A stretch of DNA of 64,000 nucleotides from Ceratobasidium sp. AG-K (GCA_037039685.1 JAWNGF010000009.1:868001-932000), one strand, 5' to 3'; shown: positions 1-12,512, counted from the stretch's first letter. Notes: generated from the sequence alone by a model not told the origin. Program-made: numbers and translations.

Positions 1-627
1 TTTTTGCGCCCAGACGTCGGCCGGAACTGAAGACCAGGGTCAAACAATAGGTCGTGGCCTACAACATATTAGCCAGGTTCAATAACCAGTCGTTGGACTC
101 ACGCAGTTGGGGATTGCGCAGGATGGCCTCGAGGTCAAGCTCCTTGAGTGTCTCGCGGGTGATGAGGGGAGTGAGGCTGGGGACATGGGCTACGCGGCGG
201 GTGGGAGTGGTGCGCACAAGCGGTGTCGACGGCGAGCGCACGCGGTGGTCGGTTGTCCGCGACACAACAGGCGTAGGCGCCGGAATACACAGGGGAAGAG
301 CAGGTAAAACGTCCATCGTTGGTGAATCCGACTCGAGCTGGGGCGTATTATGTGTGCCAGGCGCGGCCGCGTCGGAGTCGAGCCGAGCCGGGTCGTGCTG
401 GCCGCTACTGCCCGGACCTCGCGCAGGCTGTTTCACAGTCAGCGTCGTCCACTGGAGCTCGTTCGACTCACCTCAGAGCAAGCCCGTCGGCGCTTGGGCG
501 GTCGGTCCTCATCGTCTTCGAGTTCAACAGGCACATACTCGTCATACTCATCCTCGACCTTGCGCTTCGTCGGCCGAGGAGCAACAGGCAGCGCAGACGG
601 TTGGTGGTGGTGCAGCAGCGAGTCCAT
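1..627 (-). CDS. TCP11/Sok1 family protein, 5' part (runs off the left edge)
   Basis: This is the N-terminal part of a T-complex-11 family protein. The family includes yeast Sok1, a suppressor of protein kinase A defects. The start ATG is the complement of 625-627. Exon 1 (472-627) encodes an acidic and basic stretch with KRKVEDEYDEYVPVELEDD and PPKRRR, a likely nuclear signal. Intron 1 is 428-471 (GTGAGT...CAG) and exon 2 is 103-427. Intron 2 is 59-102 (GTGAGT...TAG) and exon 3 continues past base 1. Splicing gives LKELDLEAILRNPQLRHD followed by LLFDPGLQFRPTSGRK, which is the family's characteristic N-terminal block. The first 200 residues are otherwise low-complexity. The catalytic or binding role is not established, and only the N-terminus is visible here. 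Confidence 0.85.
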
Positions 628-2210
628 CGTGTGCAGAGCGCGAAGCCGGCCCCTGCTATTTATCCGGCTCCCGTTCCGACGCTCTGGACACCCCAACTCC
701 CGTCTCGTCGCCATTCCCAATCCGGCTAGCCCACCCGAGCCCTTGTCTCCCCCCTTCACGAATCCTTGGTTCCAAACCTTACCGCACTCTAGCCATCCAT
801 ATCTGACGTCAGATGCGAGTCTGGCCGATGTTGGGCCAGACCGCTGCAAGTCCGAAATGAACGCATACACCCCGTTCCTCGCGTGGCCTCCCCCGCATAC
901 GTAGACACATCAACAACCGATCGACCTAGATTTCTTGCGTCTGGGCCAGATATGTCCTCCCCTACACCGCGATTATCGCTCGGGTTTCTGGACCGACCAA
1001 CGCGCCTGCCACGCCCACCTCCTCGTTCCCGACAGCGCCCTTGACCAGTGCCCTCTAGCATCCCCCTCAATTTTATTCGCTCGTCTCATGTGCGCGGGTG
1101 ACCCCCATTTATTTTGAGCCATCAACCAAATTCTCATTTTTTTCCCGCTAGCCCACCAACCCAACTCGTCCTCCTCGGGTACGCCACTGCAACAGTTTGA
1201 GTGTTCAAGCATAGTTTCCCCATTCGCCTCGACTTGATTTGCTCCCGTCAAGCTTTACACGTTTGCCGTTGATACCTGCAAGATGGTTACCGCCGATTGC
1301 ATTTTCACTGAGGCGCACGCGGTTTCGACGGATCCGGGCCCGGGAACTGCCTGCATGCCGACCCCCATTTCCCCCGTGGTAAATCAGTCTCTGCCAATAC
1401 GCCTGCACAGATCCGGCTCCCCTAGCCTAGCACATGGTCTGGTGATGCCTGCATACGAGGTAGATCTGGCTCTGCTCAACTGCCTAGGAGCACATGGCGA
1501 AAGCGGTAGCTGCTGAACCGCCTACGAGCACTAGCATACTCCATACTCGATCCTCTCCTAGCACGCCGTAGGAACCATTTCTTCTGATTCACCAAGTAAG
1601 CTCTGATCTTGATCCAGTTTTCACGCCGTTGGAGCTATTAACCCCGATACTGGTCCGCATCGAACAAAAATATCAATCGAGCACCTAGGCTGAACCTCCC
1701 ATTTACTTCAACTCTACCGCTAGGCGCCCCATTTTTCACCCGATTCCATTGATCATCACCCGCATAGGCGACGCATGGCCGACTCTTTCAACAAGCACCC
1801 AACCGCTCTCACAAAACCCATCGCGTGTGATTCGAAAACACAGCTCAGGAACGAAACAACGTGCCAACAGCCAATGAGATAAATTGCTCGTAGATCCTTC
1901 TGCAATAAAGTAAAAACTCCTATTCCCGGCCCCACTCGCTTGTTACCCCGCACGCAGCTCCACCGAGTGCGCTGGCGAGGAGAGGCCCGAGCTCTCTTAC
2001 GTTTGAAATTTATTCCCATCGGCGTAGGGTGGTTGCCTACAAAGGAGAATAATTGAACCGGTTGGATGGTGGTACTGGTGGCGCTGGGCGGACAGGAGTG
2101 TGAGATAGATCGGTGTCGGGGGACAGTCTGGGGTGACTGGGAAGAGCGTAGATTAGGTGGGGTAATTGTTAGTCATACGTTATAGGTCCTTTTTGGGACT
2201 CGCTAACAAC
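628..2210. other. Intergenic: 5' flank of the TCP11 gene, no gene seen
   Basis: The short open frames overlap in several phases and show no family motif. The first 500 bases are CT-rich on the plus strand, as expected of a promoter and 5' UTR for the leftward TCP11 gene. I see no RNA gene or repeat. Confidence 0.6.
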
Positions 2211-2296
2211 TCCCGCTTAGCTCAGTGGTAGAGCGCGTCACTAGTAGGCGTACAGACGCGATGACGAGGCCGCTTGTTCGATCCAGGCAGTGGGAA
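2211..2296 (+). tRNA. tRNA-Thr (anticodon AGT), with intron
   Basis: The acceptor stem TCCCGCT (2211-2217) pairs with AGTGGGA (2289-2295), and the discriminator base is A2296. The D arm reads GCTCAGTGGTAGAGC. The anticodon stem CGTCA pairs with TGACG around the loop CTAGTA, so the anticodon is AGT. A 14-base intron (about GGCGTACAGACGCG) lies one base 3' of the anticodon, the canonical position for nuclear tRNA introns. The T arm GCTTG-TTCGATC-CAGGC is also the internal B box. A run of six T at 2297-2302 is the Pol III terminator. Confidence 0.93.
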
Positions 2297-2302
2297 TTTT
2301 TT
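2297..2302 (+). terminator. Pol III terminator of tRNA-Thr
   Basis: Six consecutive T directly follow the discriminator base of the tRNA. Confidence 0.85.
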
Positions 2303-5300
2303 GTTGCATTTATTTTACTCCCAGACGTGGGTTTCATGGCCTAGAATGGGTTTCACAACGAGTTCTCAAGTAAAGTCCGATTTGCCGGATTTTTGGCAGT
2401 AGCACTCGACTGTCCTGATCGCCTGAACTTTATCTGGACATTCAGGGTCCACTCTAGGCCACGGTTCCGAACATGGCCTTGCTAGCAGTTACCATGGCCA
2501 TCTCGGCGCATATACCCCATAAACCTATCCCTGGGATAATTGACAACCGTACTCACGCACCTTGGCAACGCCCTGCACAGCACAGGATGGCCAGGCCCAC
2601 CCGGCGGGAAATAAGCAGCGGTCCAGACCGTTTGTCGATCCGCTCGTCACGAATTGACCGGATGTGATCATTATCTGGCATCTCGACCGGAGTGTTTCGC
2701 AGGGTAGGACCAAAATAGGGCGTGAGACCCTGCAGAGAGGGTGGCAACTGGGGTGGAACCTTGGGAACAACAGGGAAGTGCTTAAACTGGCATACAGTGG
2801 AGTCTATGTGCCAAAGACTGGGGGCGAGAGCAAGTAGGTTGGGTGGGATAGTGCGCATTTGGGTTCCGGCTCAACCTCGTTGATAACTCGATGCTCATGT
2901 ATCTCATTCTGGCGTGCAACCTGCGGGCTATTCGTGCTCTGGCGAGTCTTACTCGAGTGCATGAGATTTGTTCGAGTGTTCGCGTGCTACGTAGCACAAT
3001 GACTTTCCAACCATTTTTCATCGTGTGAGCCCGAACGTCAAGATCGATCAGTGGGTGTTGTTGGCCCGGCAATTAGTGGAGCGATTGCGGGGCCGGTTTA
3101 TACCCCATGGCCCCACCAAGCGCCGGTCGAACCTTTTTCTTGTCACCGAGGGGCTCGGCATTTAATAATAACCGGGAACGGCAAAATAACAATCACTTCG
3201 GATACACACTTTGATTTATTCAGGATCTCATCCTACGTGGCTATACGGTGTGTTTGCTGAATGCGGAAAAAATCGAGATCGTCAAGGTAGGTACCGGCTG
3301 TGGCTCCACTTCTGTGGGACAATCCATGGCTGACGCGTCCGTGCACAGTTCACACGGTAGTCGATCCATCTCGAGAAGATATATTCGGGTGTACACGGTC
3401 CTGGATTTGATTGTGGGGCCGAGTTAAAGACAAATTTGGGGGTTAGGGGCGTGCATACTATAATATCTTGTCGGGCGGGCATTGGCTGGAATTTCAACAA
3501 TAAAAAATTCGGAACGAGCTCCTATACTCCGTCCGGCATCTGTCCGGGAGCTTTGGGTTTGGTCCGGGGCATGATTCTTCGGCAGGTCGTGCGCATACAC
3601 TGCCATTCCCCTCGATTTACATGTGTGGCACCGTTTATCACCGAGGAATTTTGCATTTGATATCGGACAAATCGTGCGAAACGACCGAGATTATCCATAT
3701 TTCGTCTACTCTACGTTTGGCGCCAGATGAAATTTAACTCGAAAAGGGTATGATCATCCTTTCTGGGTATCAAACATGTGGCACACAGCGACCGAAGCTC
3801 GATTAACATGAGACATACTTCGAGGTACCCAATGTCCCGGGGAGTTTCCATGCCACTGTTCGTGCATCTCGGGAAGCTCACCCTTGGTCTGACGGTCTAA
3901 CGGTCTGACGGATACCGTACCTCGCGAGCTCCCGTTCTGTTTACGAGTACAGGCTACAGTGGAGATGCGTAAAGGGCTCGTGTTGTGTAATCAGTTCGCG
4001 AGCCATGGCACGGCAGAAGGTCAATGTCCATCCGTTGCGTGACCCTGCCAGGCTCCGACGCGCAGAGTACATCCAGACCGAGAATATCGATCCCTTTGCC
4101 GCGCCGTCGCGCTCCGGTTTCCATTCCCGGAACCGGTCGCACCGCACTTGCCGGGCTCGACTGCGCGTCGGTCGCGCCCTGGTATAGGGGCCAACACATA
4201 TTAGGCGACTCATTTGTCAGATATCAAGGGGCATAATACTCAGCCGCTTTGACTGATGTCCAACGTGCGAGGTGAAATGCTGGGCGAAACTTCGGTGTGG
4301 CACCAAATGGTACAAGGTGTCTGAAACGGGTGTTCATTTATCGTAAAATTTATGTCAGTGAGCGAAATCATTGGCTGTACGGAGCTTGGATCTCTGCAGC
4401 AAATTTCGCCGCTTCGAGTCCTCGTGTCGGAATCTGTCTGTGCCGCCATTTAGGCGGCACTCGCATACATATCCTATTAATCATTGACGTCAAGCTGGCA
4501 CGAGCCCGACTATTAGCGACATTGGATATGTTCTATCGAGGCGAGCGCGCACACATGCCGGTAGTATCGACTCAGATGTCAACGTCGAGATGACGCCGCA
4601 TGCATGACCGGCCAAGGGAGTGTGTTATCGATCAGCGAAGCATATAATCCGTCGCATTGATATTCTCCCGCTGAATATACGCGGTGTGGATGGTTTCAGC
4701 CGCGCAGTCACGCGTTGTCTGCTCGTCGGATATCAAAGCAAAGCGCCATAGAAATACTTGGCTCGGTCGTTTCAGCATACATGTGCCCTCACGCTGAGGG
4801 GAACGAGTTGGATTGACTGCAAGCGACTCAGTATGGTCACACAGGTTTGGGTGGCCAGTTTGGTGGCCACCACGTGACCAGATGGCACCCTTTTCAACTG
4901 TCGACACTTGCTGGCGTATCCTCGATCCCAAACATATAGCCGCGAATATGCCTCTTTATTTCGAAGAAATCACCCGGAGAACCATCAATATTCCATACGA
5001 GACATGCTCCGCTGGTGATATATGCAATAAATTAGTGTGAATTTGTCAGTGGGCCATCGCTTGCAACGTTTATCAGCGCGAATATCATTCTTCGGGGGTT
5101 GAATTTGGTCAAGGTATGCACGTAAAGATTTTCATCGATGCTAAGATATGTTTATAGATGATACCTTTATTGGCAAAAAAAGCACTCTTCTTCCCGCCTC
5201 AACTGACATGGGACCGGAGTGCCCCCACACCGTCGAACCGCCGGCTATGGCTGACTCTGAGCACTATACTGTTCCGCCTATGGGTCATGCGCGCCCAAAT

Positions 5301-6437
5301 TTACGCGTTGGTTCTCATCTTGTGATTTCAGCACCCCGGAACTTTTGCCTATGTTCGAGTTCTCCAAGAAAAGTCACGAGGTTGGTCTTGACCCCGCTTG
5401 TCATGCCTGTTTGGACCTTGATCTTCCGACCATATGCTACGACTGAATCGTGCAAAATGCTGACCGTGCATATGGTCCAAAGTGCATTGAAACACGCGTG
5501 CCTAGATCGCATGACTCCAGTCGACAACTGCCACGTCCGGGTACATCTTTCCAGGCCCATTGTGCGTACTGGCTCGTGAGCATCGAGACCTCGTCGCATC
5601 TCGTAGGCATGGCGTTCTCCTGTAGATCTCTGCTTGTTCTACGCAATGGTGTATCGCTGTAACGCTGATCTCTTGTTTGATGTCAGCACCGACTGTCCCA
5701 GGTCATCTCTTATCGGGTCGACGATCCAGCTCAACTAAGCTCCTACCGTTCGTCGCTTCTACTATGAGGCCTAGACACCTTGCTCGCATTTATTCTTCCG
5801 TCAGCAGTGGTACCCTCCCCGCATATTCTACTTCTATTTGGTACTCGCTGCTGCGCCTGGAGACTGTACACCCGGGGCGGGACTTGAATGCGCACTCAAT
5901 AGGTGCGGAACAACTAGATTATGCATTCGACCCCCCTGGATACCAATGGACGGACGTTCCATCCCCGTTAGGCACAAGGAGGCAGCGTCAAGGGATAGTT
6001 GGATTTTACATGCGCGCTACGAGCGCGTTAACCTATTCCGCTCTGGCACTCAAAAATGGGTGGACCATTCTCCGTCGATCCATCTCTGCGACGCGATGAT
6101 AGGATAAATCCGACCCTTGCATCGCACCGAGGCATCATCAATGCTTGGACTAGAGCACTGCGTTTCTCATAATTGGGGTGCTCGTCACTGAACTCCGATA
6201 AGGCTGGTAGATCGATTCAAGGCCCAAGAAGACGCTCTTTTATCCCCTAGTAAAAACACATGCAAAGAGGACCGACAGGGGATATAAAACACAACAATAT
6301 TATCCTAGGATTAAGTTACGCATACTGAAGGAGGAGAATAACATAATACAAGGAGACTAGGCAGCAGTGCAGCGGTGGGTGGTATAAACAACACTCCTGG
6401 CAGTCAACTGGAGGTCGATGGTCTGGCTCATAAAGTT
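2303..6437. other. 4.1 kb gene-poor region
   Basis: No protein family could be recognised on either strand. The most protein-like frame is 2553-2858 (-). It has a proline-rich run (PPQLPPSLQGLTPYFGP) followed by a donor-like GTGAGT, and it could be an exon of an unknown small gene or a relic. Frames at 5148-5579 and 5677-6099 (+) have no introns, motifs or supporting context. The region could be degenerate mobile DNA, but no terminal repeats or transposase motifs are visible. Confidence 0.5.
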
Positions 6438-9400
6438 TTATTCAGAAATCCTTGGTCGCTTGATAGGTGCGCGATCATCCCTTTCAGTCCACCGAGCGTG
6501 TTGGATTTTCCGTTTGTTCCGGGTTGTTGGTCGTTGGACGTATTCTTCGTCGCTGTCGTCTTCCAGTGCTGGTATAGGGGTGGTTGCACGGTCGTGCTCT
6601 CTGAGAACGGTCAGCCGGTTCGCTAGCGCGCGCATAAACTCGGTCTGGATCATGGGTTCGATTAGAAAAGAATATCCGACTGCGAAACGGGCGCACCTTG
6701 CAAATCCGCTCTTTGGGTCGTCCGAATTCGTCCCTCTCCGCCAAACGCTTTCGTTCTTTCCACTAGAGCACATCACGATCAGATTGAGCCCCGTGGATAA
6801 ATAAAAAATCAATTTACCTTTTTTTCTTCTTCTTTGAGAAGTAGTCCCAGGTGCTTTGTCCACAGATGAAGATCCAGGGACTCGGGTTGAGCGTTGAGCG
6901 TTGGGTCCGTTATTTTACCCCTGCCTTTCGCTCTCCATTTACGACTTTTGGGCACCGAGTAAGAATAGCTCATATCGTCCGTAGTTTCTTCTTCGTCTGA
7001 ATCGGTGGGTATTCTATAAGAACGTGTTGCCGATGCAGCAGTTCTTCGTGGACGTGAAGTACCCTCTTCAAAACCCGAGGGTGTCATCGGAGTTGGCGAC
7101 CGCTTGGATTTCAATGGGTCGGGGTTGCAGAGTGTATTGATGGACATTTTACCCGACGAGACAGGCTTCATACTATCCGGTGGGAGATAGTCTTCTTCTG
7201 AAAAGTAAAATTTTTGCCTCTCAAGTTTGTTCCAAAACTTCCAAAACTGGTACCGTTATCAAATGTAAGTTTACTCACTGCGATTGGCTCAATCACTTAC
7301 CGGTTGACGTCCTAGTCTCGCCAGAACTTTAAAGTGGAATAGGGTGATAGGCACATTCTCGTCAATATAAGAGCTCAGCACCTGCCCATACCAGACGTTA
7401 GCCTCAGCCAGAAGCATACCCATCGTCCAACTTGCCTGTCCATTTCCATTGATGACACAATGAGTCATCATGACAGCTGTCGTACGATGACCGCTCTTGA
7501 AGTGCTCTAAAATATGTTCCGCGACGTGACGTGGACCTGGGGCGGGAATTTTATTATAAGTCCTGTGTAATTGTTGAACCAAAACAAACTCACTTGGAGG
7601 GTAAGGCAGTTTTGCTTCGAGTTCGGAGGACATTTGATGGCCTTGGTTGTGTGACCACCATCGACTGAAAGAAGCTATCAATAGGATGCACTCGTAGTAG
7701 GCATTATACATACCGCCTAGCCCAACGCGTCCCAGACTCTTCCCGGTCCAGCCTAGCTGTCAAAGTGTCCTGGCTGATCGTTCCCTTGATAGTTGCCGAG
7801 CATGAGTCGAGCTGGCGTAATGAATTGATGATATGGTTTACATACCAGATTATAGTTTGAACTTGTGAAAATGCTGGTTTGGGCATCATCGCCTGAGGAT
7901 CCGGTCGCATTCGTTTGAGGGCCGGGTGGCGCTGGCTGAGGCTCTGGCTCTTCCTCTTCTGTATTCGTTGCCCACAAAGGGACAAACCCATACATGTCTA
8001 TGCCAATCACGGGTAGACTTGAACCGAGCGCAGCACGGTGGGTAGCGCATTCTTCCGAAAACGGCTCCGGCAATTCCTCAAGTCGGATTGCATGGTCCCT
8101 CAGAGCATCGACGACTCGGGCCTCTATCCTTTTGTCTTCGCACAGTCGCTTTAGTAGCTTGCCCTGTAGTCACCGATTGTAAGCACAAACGAGGTAAACA
8201 TGTGTAGCCTTGCTAACCTTGCTGCTAATCGGTAGGCAACGAACGGCAACATCACCCTTGAGTCGTATGATTTCCCAATCATCGAGACCAAGGCCCAAAT
8301 TACTCCTTGCATATGCAATACAGCTCCGTTCATTCTCGACAAACGGGCTCAGAAGGACCTCGATGAGCTCCTCCCGAGAAAGCGTTTCTGGAATCTCTTT
8401 AAAGTTCTGGTTCTTCGGACGGCAATGATTGAGTATTCCAGGGGGAGTTGGCGGCTGAACTAGATGAAGCTCGACGAGTTTCTCTAGCAGCGGGGGCATG
8501 AGCGTGCTGGTCATGTCGTCAGACCATGATGCATTGGTTGGTGAGCAAAATACGGTCAAGAGCAAGACATGCCGAATCTTGGGTTCCGTCGGATTAGGGT
8601 AGTGCGCATGTAGACTTTGGATGAGTGAAATGGTTTTTGGAAATGTGACCGATCGGGTAGAACTAAATAGCTGCAATTCGAGGGCTAAATGTTAGTAGTT
8701 ACTTGAAGGCTAGCATACACTCAATCGTACCTTGATGAGCGCGCTAACAAGCGAACTTGGTTAAAGGGTAAATATGTGAACAAACTAGACGTTAGCCCGT
8801 ATCGACGTACGATAGGCTACACGGCAATTTCCTTGCCGCATCGAGCTTCTTTAGCGCCAGATAGCCTTGCTCGTTGATCTTCGCTTCCATACATACTTCG
8901 GCGGCGACTGTTCGACTAACGAACATACTTTTACCGAAAATAAATAAATAACACTGTAATCTGATAGTCGAAAAAATGGACTCACATGGGATCAAGCCTC
9001 TGGAGATCTTCAACCATCTTTATTATGGTTTCGTCTCGCCCATCTCGAACGACGGCGGGTTTCTCAAAAACTTTGCGGAAAATAAAATCGCGGTACTGTG
9101 ACACAGCAACGTGTTGGATTTAATATCGCTAGCCTCATGGATCCTTGAGATAAGTTTAGCGCACCTTTACATCTATTCGGAAACCATTTTTTACCGCCAG
9201 AGGAAGGAGTCGAGGTTCATAGGAAAGCGCAAGTGGGAAATCCAGTACAAGCGGGTCCTTTAGCGCCGCGTAAAAATGAGGCCACCTGGGTTGCATGAAC
9301 GCCACTCACCTTGGGACAGAATGGGATAAAACCATACTTCTCGAACATTTCTTGAACAGTTTCCCACTCGACCCTTGTCCTTCCACCATGCGACTTCTTG

Positions 9401-10240
9401 TCCACCAACCATTGCCGGAATACGGCACCATCATCCGCATTCTTGGACCAGTCCAAGTCCTTGTATCCCATCCGGTTGGCCGCAATATGGAGCAAGTGCA
9501 CAAAGCTATCAAATGACAGACTGTGTGACCAATGCTTCTTGACGAAGCCGTGGGGGGCAGAGAGTGGCCCCGGTACTGTATTACACACTGGATGAGATAT
9601 CGACTGATGTGGGCACCGTTGTTGATCATAATCTAACTCAGAAGTAACACGTATTAACATACGACGCTGGTCCGATGACATCGGTCGGCTGGAGAACACA
9701 CGTTACTCACATCAAGCATTTGCTTGTCCACCAACTTTCCCCTTCCAAGAGCCCAATACATAGCATGTTGATGGCCGTATCGAGTGATAAAGTATAATGC
9801 ACGGGTATAGGATTCCTTAGAAATGCGGTAGAAACGCTTTGATGTCTGGCTTAGCGAGAGGGGGTCGTCGAGTTGTATGAAAATAAGAAGGAGTACATCA
9901 TCTACACTCGATTTTGAGCGAGGTTGGGGGTATTAGTTAGGGCGTGCTAACCTGAAAGGTGACTGAAGATGTCCATCCTCCAACTGGGTTTGGGGTACCT
10001 CTTCGATGAGGAGAATGCCAGGGGGATCTGTTACCGCAGTGCCAGGTAACAGCCTGTGATAGTCCAGCCAAGTTCAAATATTTCTAGAAGGGGTGGCTCG
10101 TGGTCGTGGGCTATGTCACAGCTGGCGGGATCAGTAGCCGGTGGTCGTTGTGTGCATGTCCAGTGCAGGACCCCACATGTAGGGTCGATTTCCTTTTCCA
10201 GGTAAATCAACTCGTGCTCTTGGCAAATTTGTACCAAGTC
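6438..10240 (-). CDS. F-box domain protein, many exons; exact 5' end unresolved
   Basis: This is a probable substrate adaptor of an SCF ubiquitin ligase. The F-box exon is 9711-9906. It reads VDDVLLLIFIQLDDPLSLSQ, then a region with TRYGHQHAMYWALGRGKL typical of a large Agaricomycete F-box family. Downstream exons join in phase through consistent short GT-AG introns. They carry INNGAHISRYLIQ, KYGFIPFCPK, DPLVLDFPLALSYEPRLLP, FVSRTVAAEVCMEAK, LGLGLDDWEIIRLKGDVAVR and NVPITLFHFKVLARLG. A 13-base micro-exon at 8731-8743 encodes ALIK. The C-terminus (6438-7190) is charged and looks nuclear: LLLKEEEKKWKERKRLAER, then RNKRKIQHARW, ending PRISE-stop. The first certain exon contains PPGILLIEEVPQTQLEDG (about 9952-10025). 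A stop lies just upstream in that frame, so at least one more 5' exon exists, possibly from the ATG at 10237. The protein is roughly 1,000 residues, and its target is unknown. Confidence 0.75.
8731..8743 (-). other. 13-nt micro-exon of the F-box gene
   Basis: This exon lies between a donor at about 8819 (GTGTAG) and a donor directly after it (GTACGATT). Both joins keep phase and link ...ARKLP to ALIK and then LFSSTRSVTFPK. Skipping it would break the frame. Confidence 0.65.
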
Positions 10241-10633
10241 GGGTCATAGGTGGGGATGTGTCGCCGTATAACTGGGTTTAAATATTCGTAATATTTACGT
10301 GCAACACAAGCCATGACCGGCACTACAACGCATGTTAGGTGATGACACGAACGGTGCATAGCGACAGTTATTCAATTTAATAATTGGAAGTACCGCCAGA
10401 GGACACTTGGGCAAGGGGAAGCTCTTGGTTCAGGGGCACGGCGCTGATCCGCCTGCAACGGCATCGGTCCGCCTACTGCGCGAGTGATGCACTTAACATA
10501 AGACTGTTTTCAACGCATACTCGGACGAACATCCACGCGCATACAGCATCGTCAAAGCTGTGTACAAGATCAAGGAATCGCCTCAAGTGCATCAAAGCCC
10601 ACCTTTACTATCGCCCACATCCTCCATCCCATA
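10241..10633. other. Probable divergent promoter region
   Basis: This gap lies between the leftward F-box gene and the rightward membrane-protein gene. An AT-rich patch (AATATTCGTAATATTTAC) lies near 10277. No gene is seen. Confidence 0.4.
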
Positions 10634-11149
10634 ATGTCACATCCAGCGAGTCCTACTGTGTTCCCGTCCAACCAGACCGGCCGGCGCCTTGCCAACCTGT
10701 TCATCACGTCATCGATACTCTCGACGCTCACGGGTATTATAAGTCTGTATCGGGCCCGTGCGAGCTTCATGCTTTTTATTTCGATACCGGTCTTGCTCGC
10801 CATTATCCACCACGGCTATATCTATCTCTTGCTCCGGAAGGGACGTACCTCCGCCATCACCGATAACCCCTCTGCAGAAGCTCGATTCGCATGCCTCCGA
10901 ACCCCAATCAACCATCGAGTCCTGTTGTCTCTTGCAGTGATCTTGGCGTTTGTGGGCCTGACTTCCCTTGGACTTAATGTCGGGCTTTATTGGTACAGGC
11001 TAAGATCCCCGCACAGTGCGGTACTCATGCCTCTTATTGCTTCATGCCTGGCCATGGTCGAGGCCGGGGTGCTTAGTGTGACGGCTCGTCACTGTCAGAA
11101 ATTGAAGAAAGAGGCCTTGTTGCAACCGACAGAAGAGGAAAGCCCCTAG
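10634..11149 (+). CDS. Small four-helix membrane protein, unknown function
   Basis: This is an intron-free frame of 171 residues. Four hydrophobic segments are evident: about 21-38 (LFITSSILSTLTGIISL), 44-65 (FMLFISIPVLLAIIHHGYIY), 95-117 (LLSLAVILAFVGLTSLGLNVGL) and 127-150 (AVLMPLIASCLAMVEAGVLSV). The ends are hydrophilic, and the C-terminal tail is charged (KKEALLQPTEEESP). The pattern suggests a membrane protein with both termini on the same side. I do not recognise the family. It is convergent with the NDUFAF6 homologue, whose stop lies only 120 bp away. The single open frame plus clear membrane topology make it a likely real gene, but an additional 5' exon cannot be excluded. Confidence 0.7.
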   Translation: MSHPASPTVFPSNQTGRRLANLFITSSILSTLTGIISLYRARASFMLFISIPVLLAIIHHGYIYLLLRKGRTSAITDNPSAEARFACLRTPINHRVLLSLAVILAFVGLTSLGLNVGLYWYRLRSPHSAVLMPLIASCLAMVEAGVLSVTARHCQKLKKEALLQPTEEESP

Positions 11150-11268
11150 GCGTGCATAGTGAGTCTCATGGTTTGGACATATCAATACCATGGCTGATGC
11201 AATTGCACTCTACTGGGTTAGTTAAACATAGCGATGAGTGTATAAATCATGCCTGCGAAGTACTTTTT

Positions 11269-12512
11269 TCAAAACTGGCGTGTCCGGCTCGATCTCCAAA
11301 CGCTCCAGGGGAGTTTCCAAGACTTTGTCTGCAGCTGCGGGGCGAATGCATCAAAGTTGACCTCTTCGAGCCGCGACAAGAAGGAAGTCACTGGCACCTG
11401 TGTTTACCCTCCCATTAACGATATGAATATGTCATGAGCAACCTGCTAAAGCTCACCGCTGATAAAAAGACAGGCATTACCTCTGCTGGGACCCCGGAGT
11501 CCTTGAAGGCGGCCCGTGCAGTGAGTATATTGTCATTAGCTACTGTCGCAAATTCGAATACCGCGTCGCTGATCCCATGAGCTTCGCCACCAGAGCGAAA
11601 AACTTCCTCATGGCGCACTCCGTGTTTCGCCGTAATCTCCACAGGTATGATCATTCGTCGTTTGGTAGCGTGGAACGGAAGTGCGCGCAACAGAGTAACG
11701 AATGAATGCGCAACGCCAACATGAGATGCTGCGTGAGCAAATGCTTCCGAGTGCCCTTGGTGGATTAGGCTGATAAGTAAATATAAAAGGGTGGAAGACG
11801 TCGCCTCGGCGTATTGAGTAGCACCCTCAAGTGTCATATGGGACTCTCTATCAAGGTCTTCATCCTGGCGGGCTGTCAGTTAGCCAGATTGTGTTTTAAA
11901 GTGTGCAGCTTACCCGAGCATCAACCATTCGCTTAAGATAGTACGAGGGAAGTTTGGCATTTTGCGAGGCTTCATGCAGTGCGATGGCAATCGGGTGCTT
12001 CACCGGTCGATTCTACGATTCGGTTAATTCGCCTGATTTTGGCTCGATGCATAAAGCGTCACTTGCATCCGATACGGACTTAACGGCATCTCTCCAAAAT
12101 TGCATCCTCATTTTCCCAATGATTGGCCGAGACACGGTTTCTCGAATCATCGCCAACTCGATCTGGGAGCCTGTGGGGTTAGTTGACTTGCTGCTCGAAA
12201 AGGGGAGAAGAGGCTTACATTGAACGCCCGCAATGCAAAGTAGCCCGGCTGAGCTGCTCTCGGATAGAAATAAGAGCAGAGGTATGCTTCATAATCGTGC
12301 TTCCTGACCAACTCCCGACAATACACGTTCGCCTCGCTCACGCCTCCAACGCCGACAGCCGAGTTGCCCGTAGCCATTCTCCGAATTTGAAGTGGACTTA
12401 TGCTCCTGCTTCCCCGTGGCGAAGAGATGTACTTGGTGCGTAATGCATGGTCGCTCAGATGGCGGTGGAGGAGAGACATCGGTCGACGCACGTGACGGCG
12501 AGTTCCCGCCAA
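11269..12512 (-). CDS. NDUFAF6-like complex I assembly factor (squalene/phytoene synthase fold)
   Basis: This is a mitochondrial assembly factor for NADH dehydrogenase, related to squalene/phytoene synthase but regarded as non-catalytic. The N-terminus is arginine- and serine-rich ([20 protein letters not shown]), a good mitochondrial presequence. Next comes [20 protein letters not shown] and [15 protein letters not shown]. Splicing then yields [42 protein letters not shown] and, after a further intron, [20 protein letters not shown]. The exon at 11415-11837 carries [19 protein letters not shown] and RRMIIPVEI. The last exon encodes [20 protein letters not shown] and ends SSRTRQF-stop at 11269-11271. 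The start could be 12512 or the internal ATG at 12479. Its upstream region (12513-12773) is shared with the divergent DUF2306 gene. Confidence 0.9.

Noticed and set aside
2553..2858. Possible small gene with a proline-rich run, minus strand
   Set aside because: I could not recognise it or find a convincing second exon. It is left as a note in the intergenic entry.
5148..6107. Open frames of up to 143 codons in the gene-poor left region
   Set aside because: There is no motif, no consistent splice pattern, and overlapping frames in several phases.
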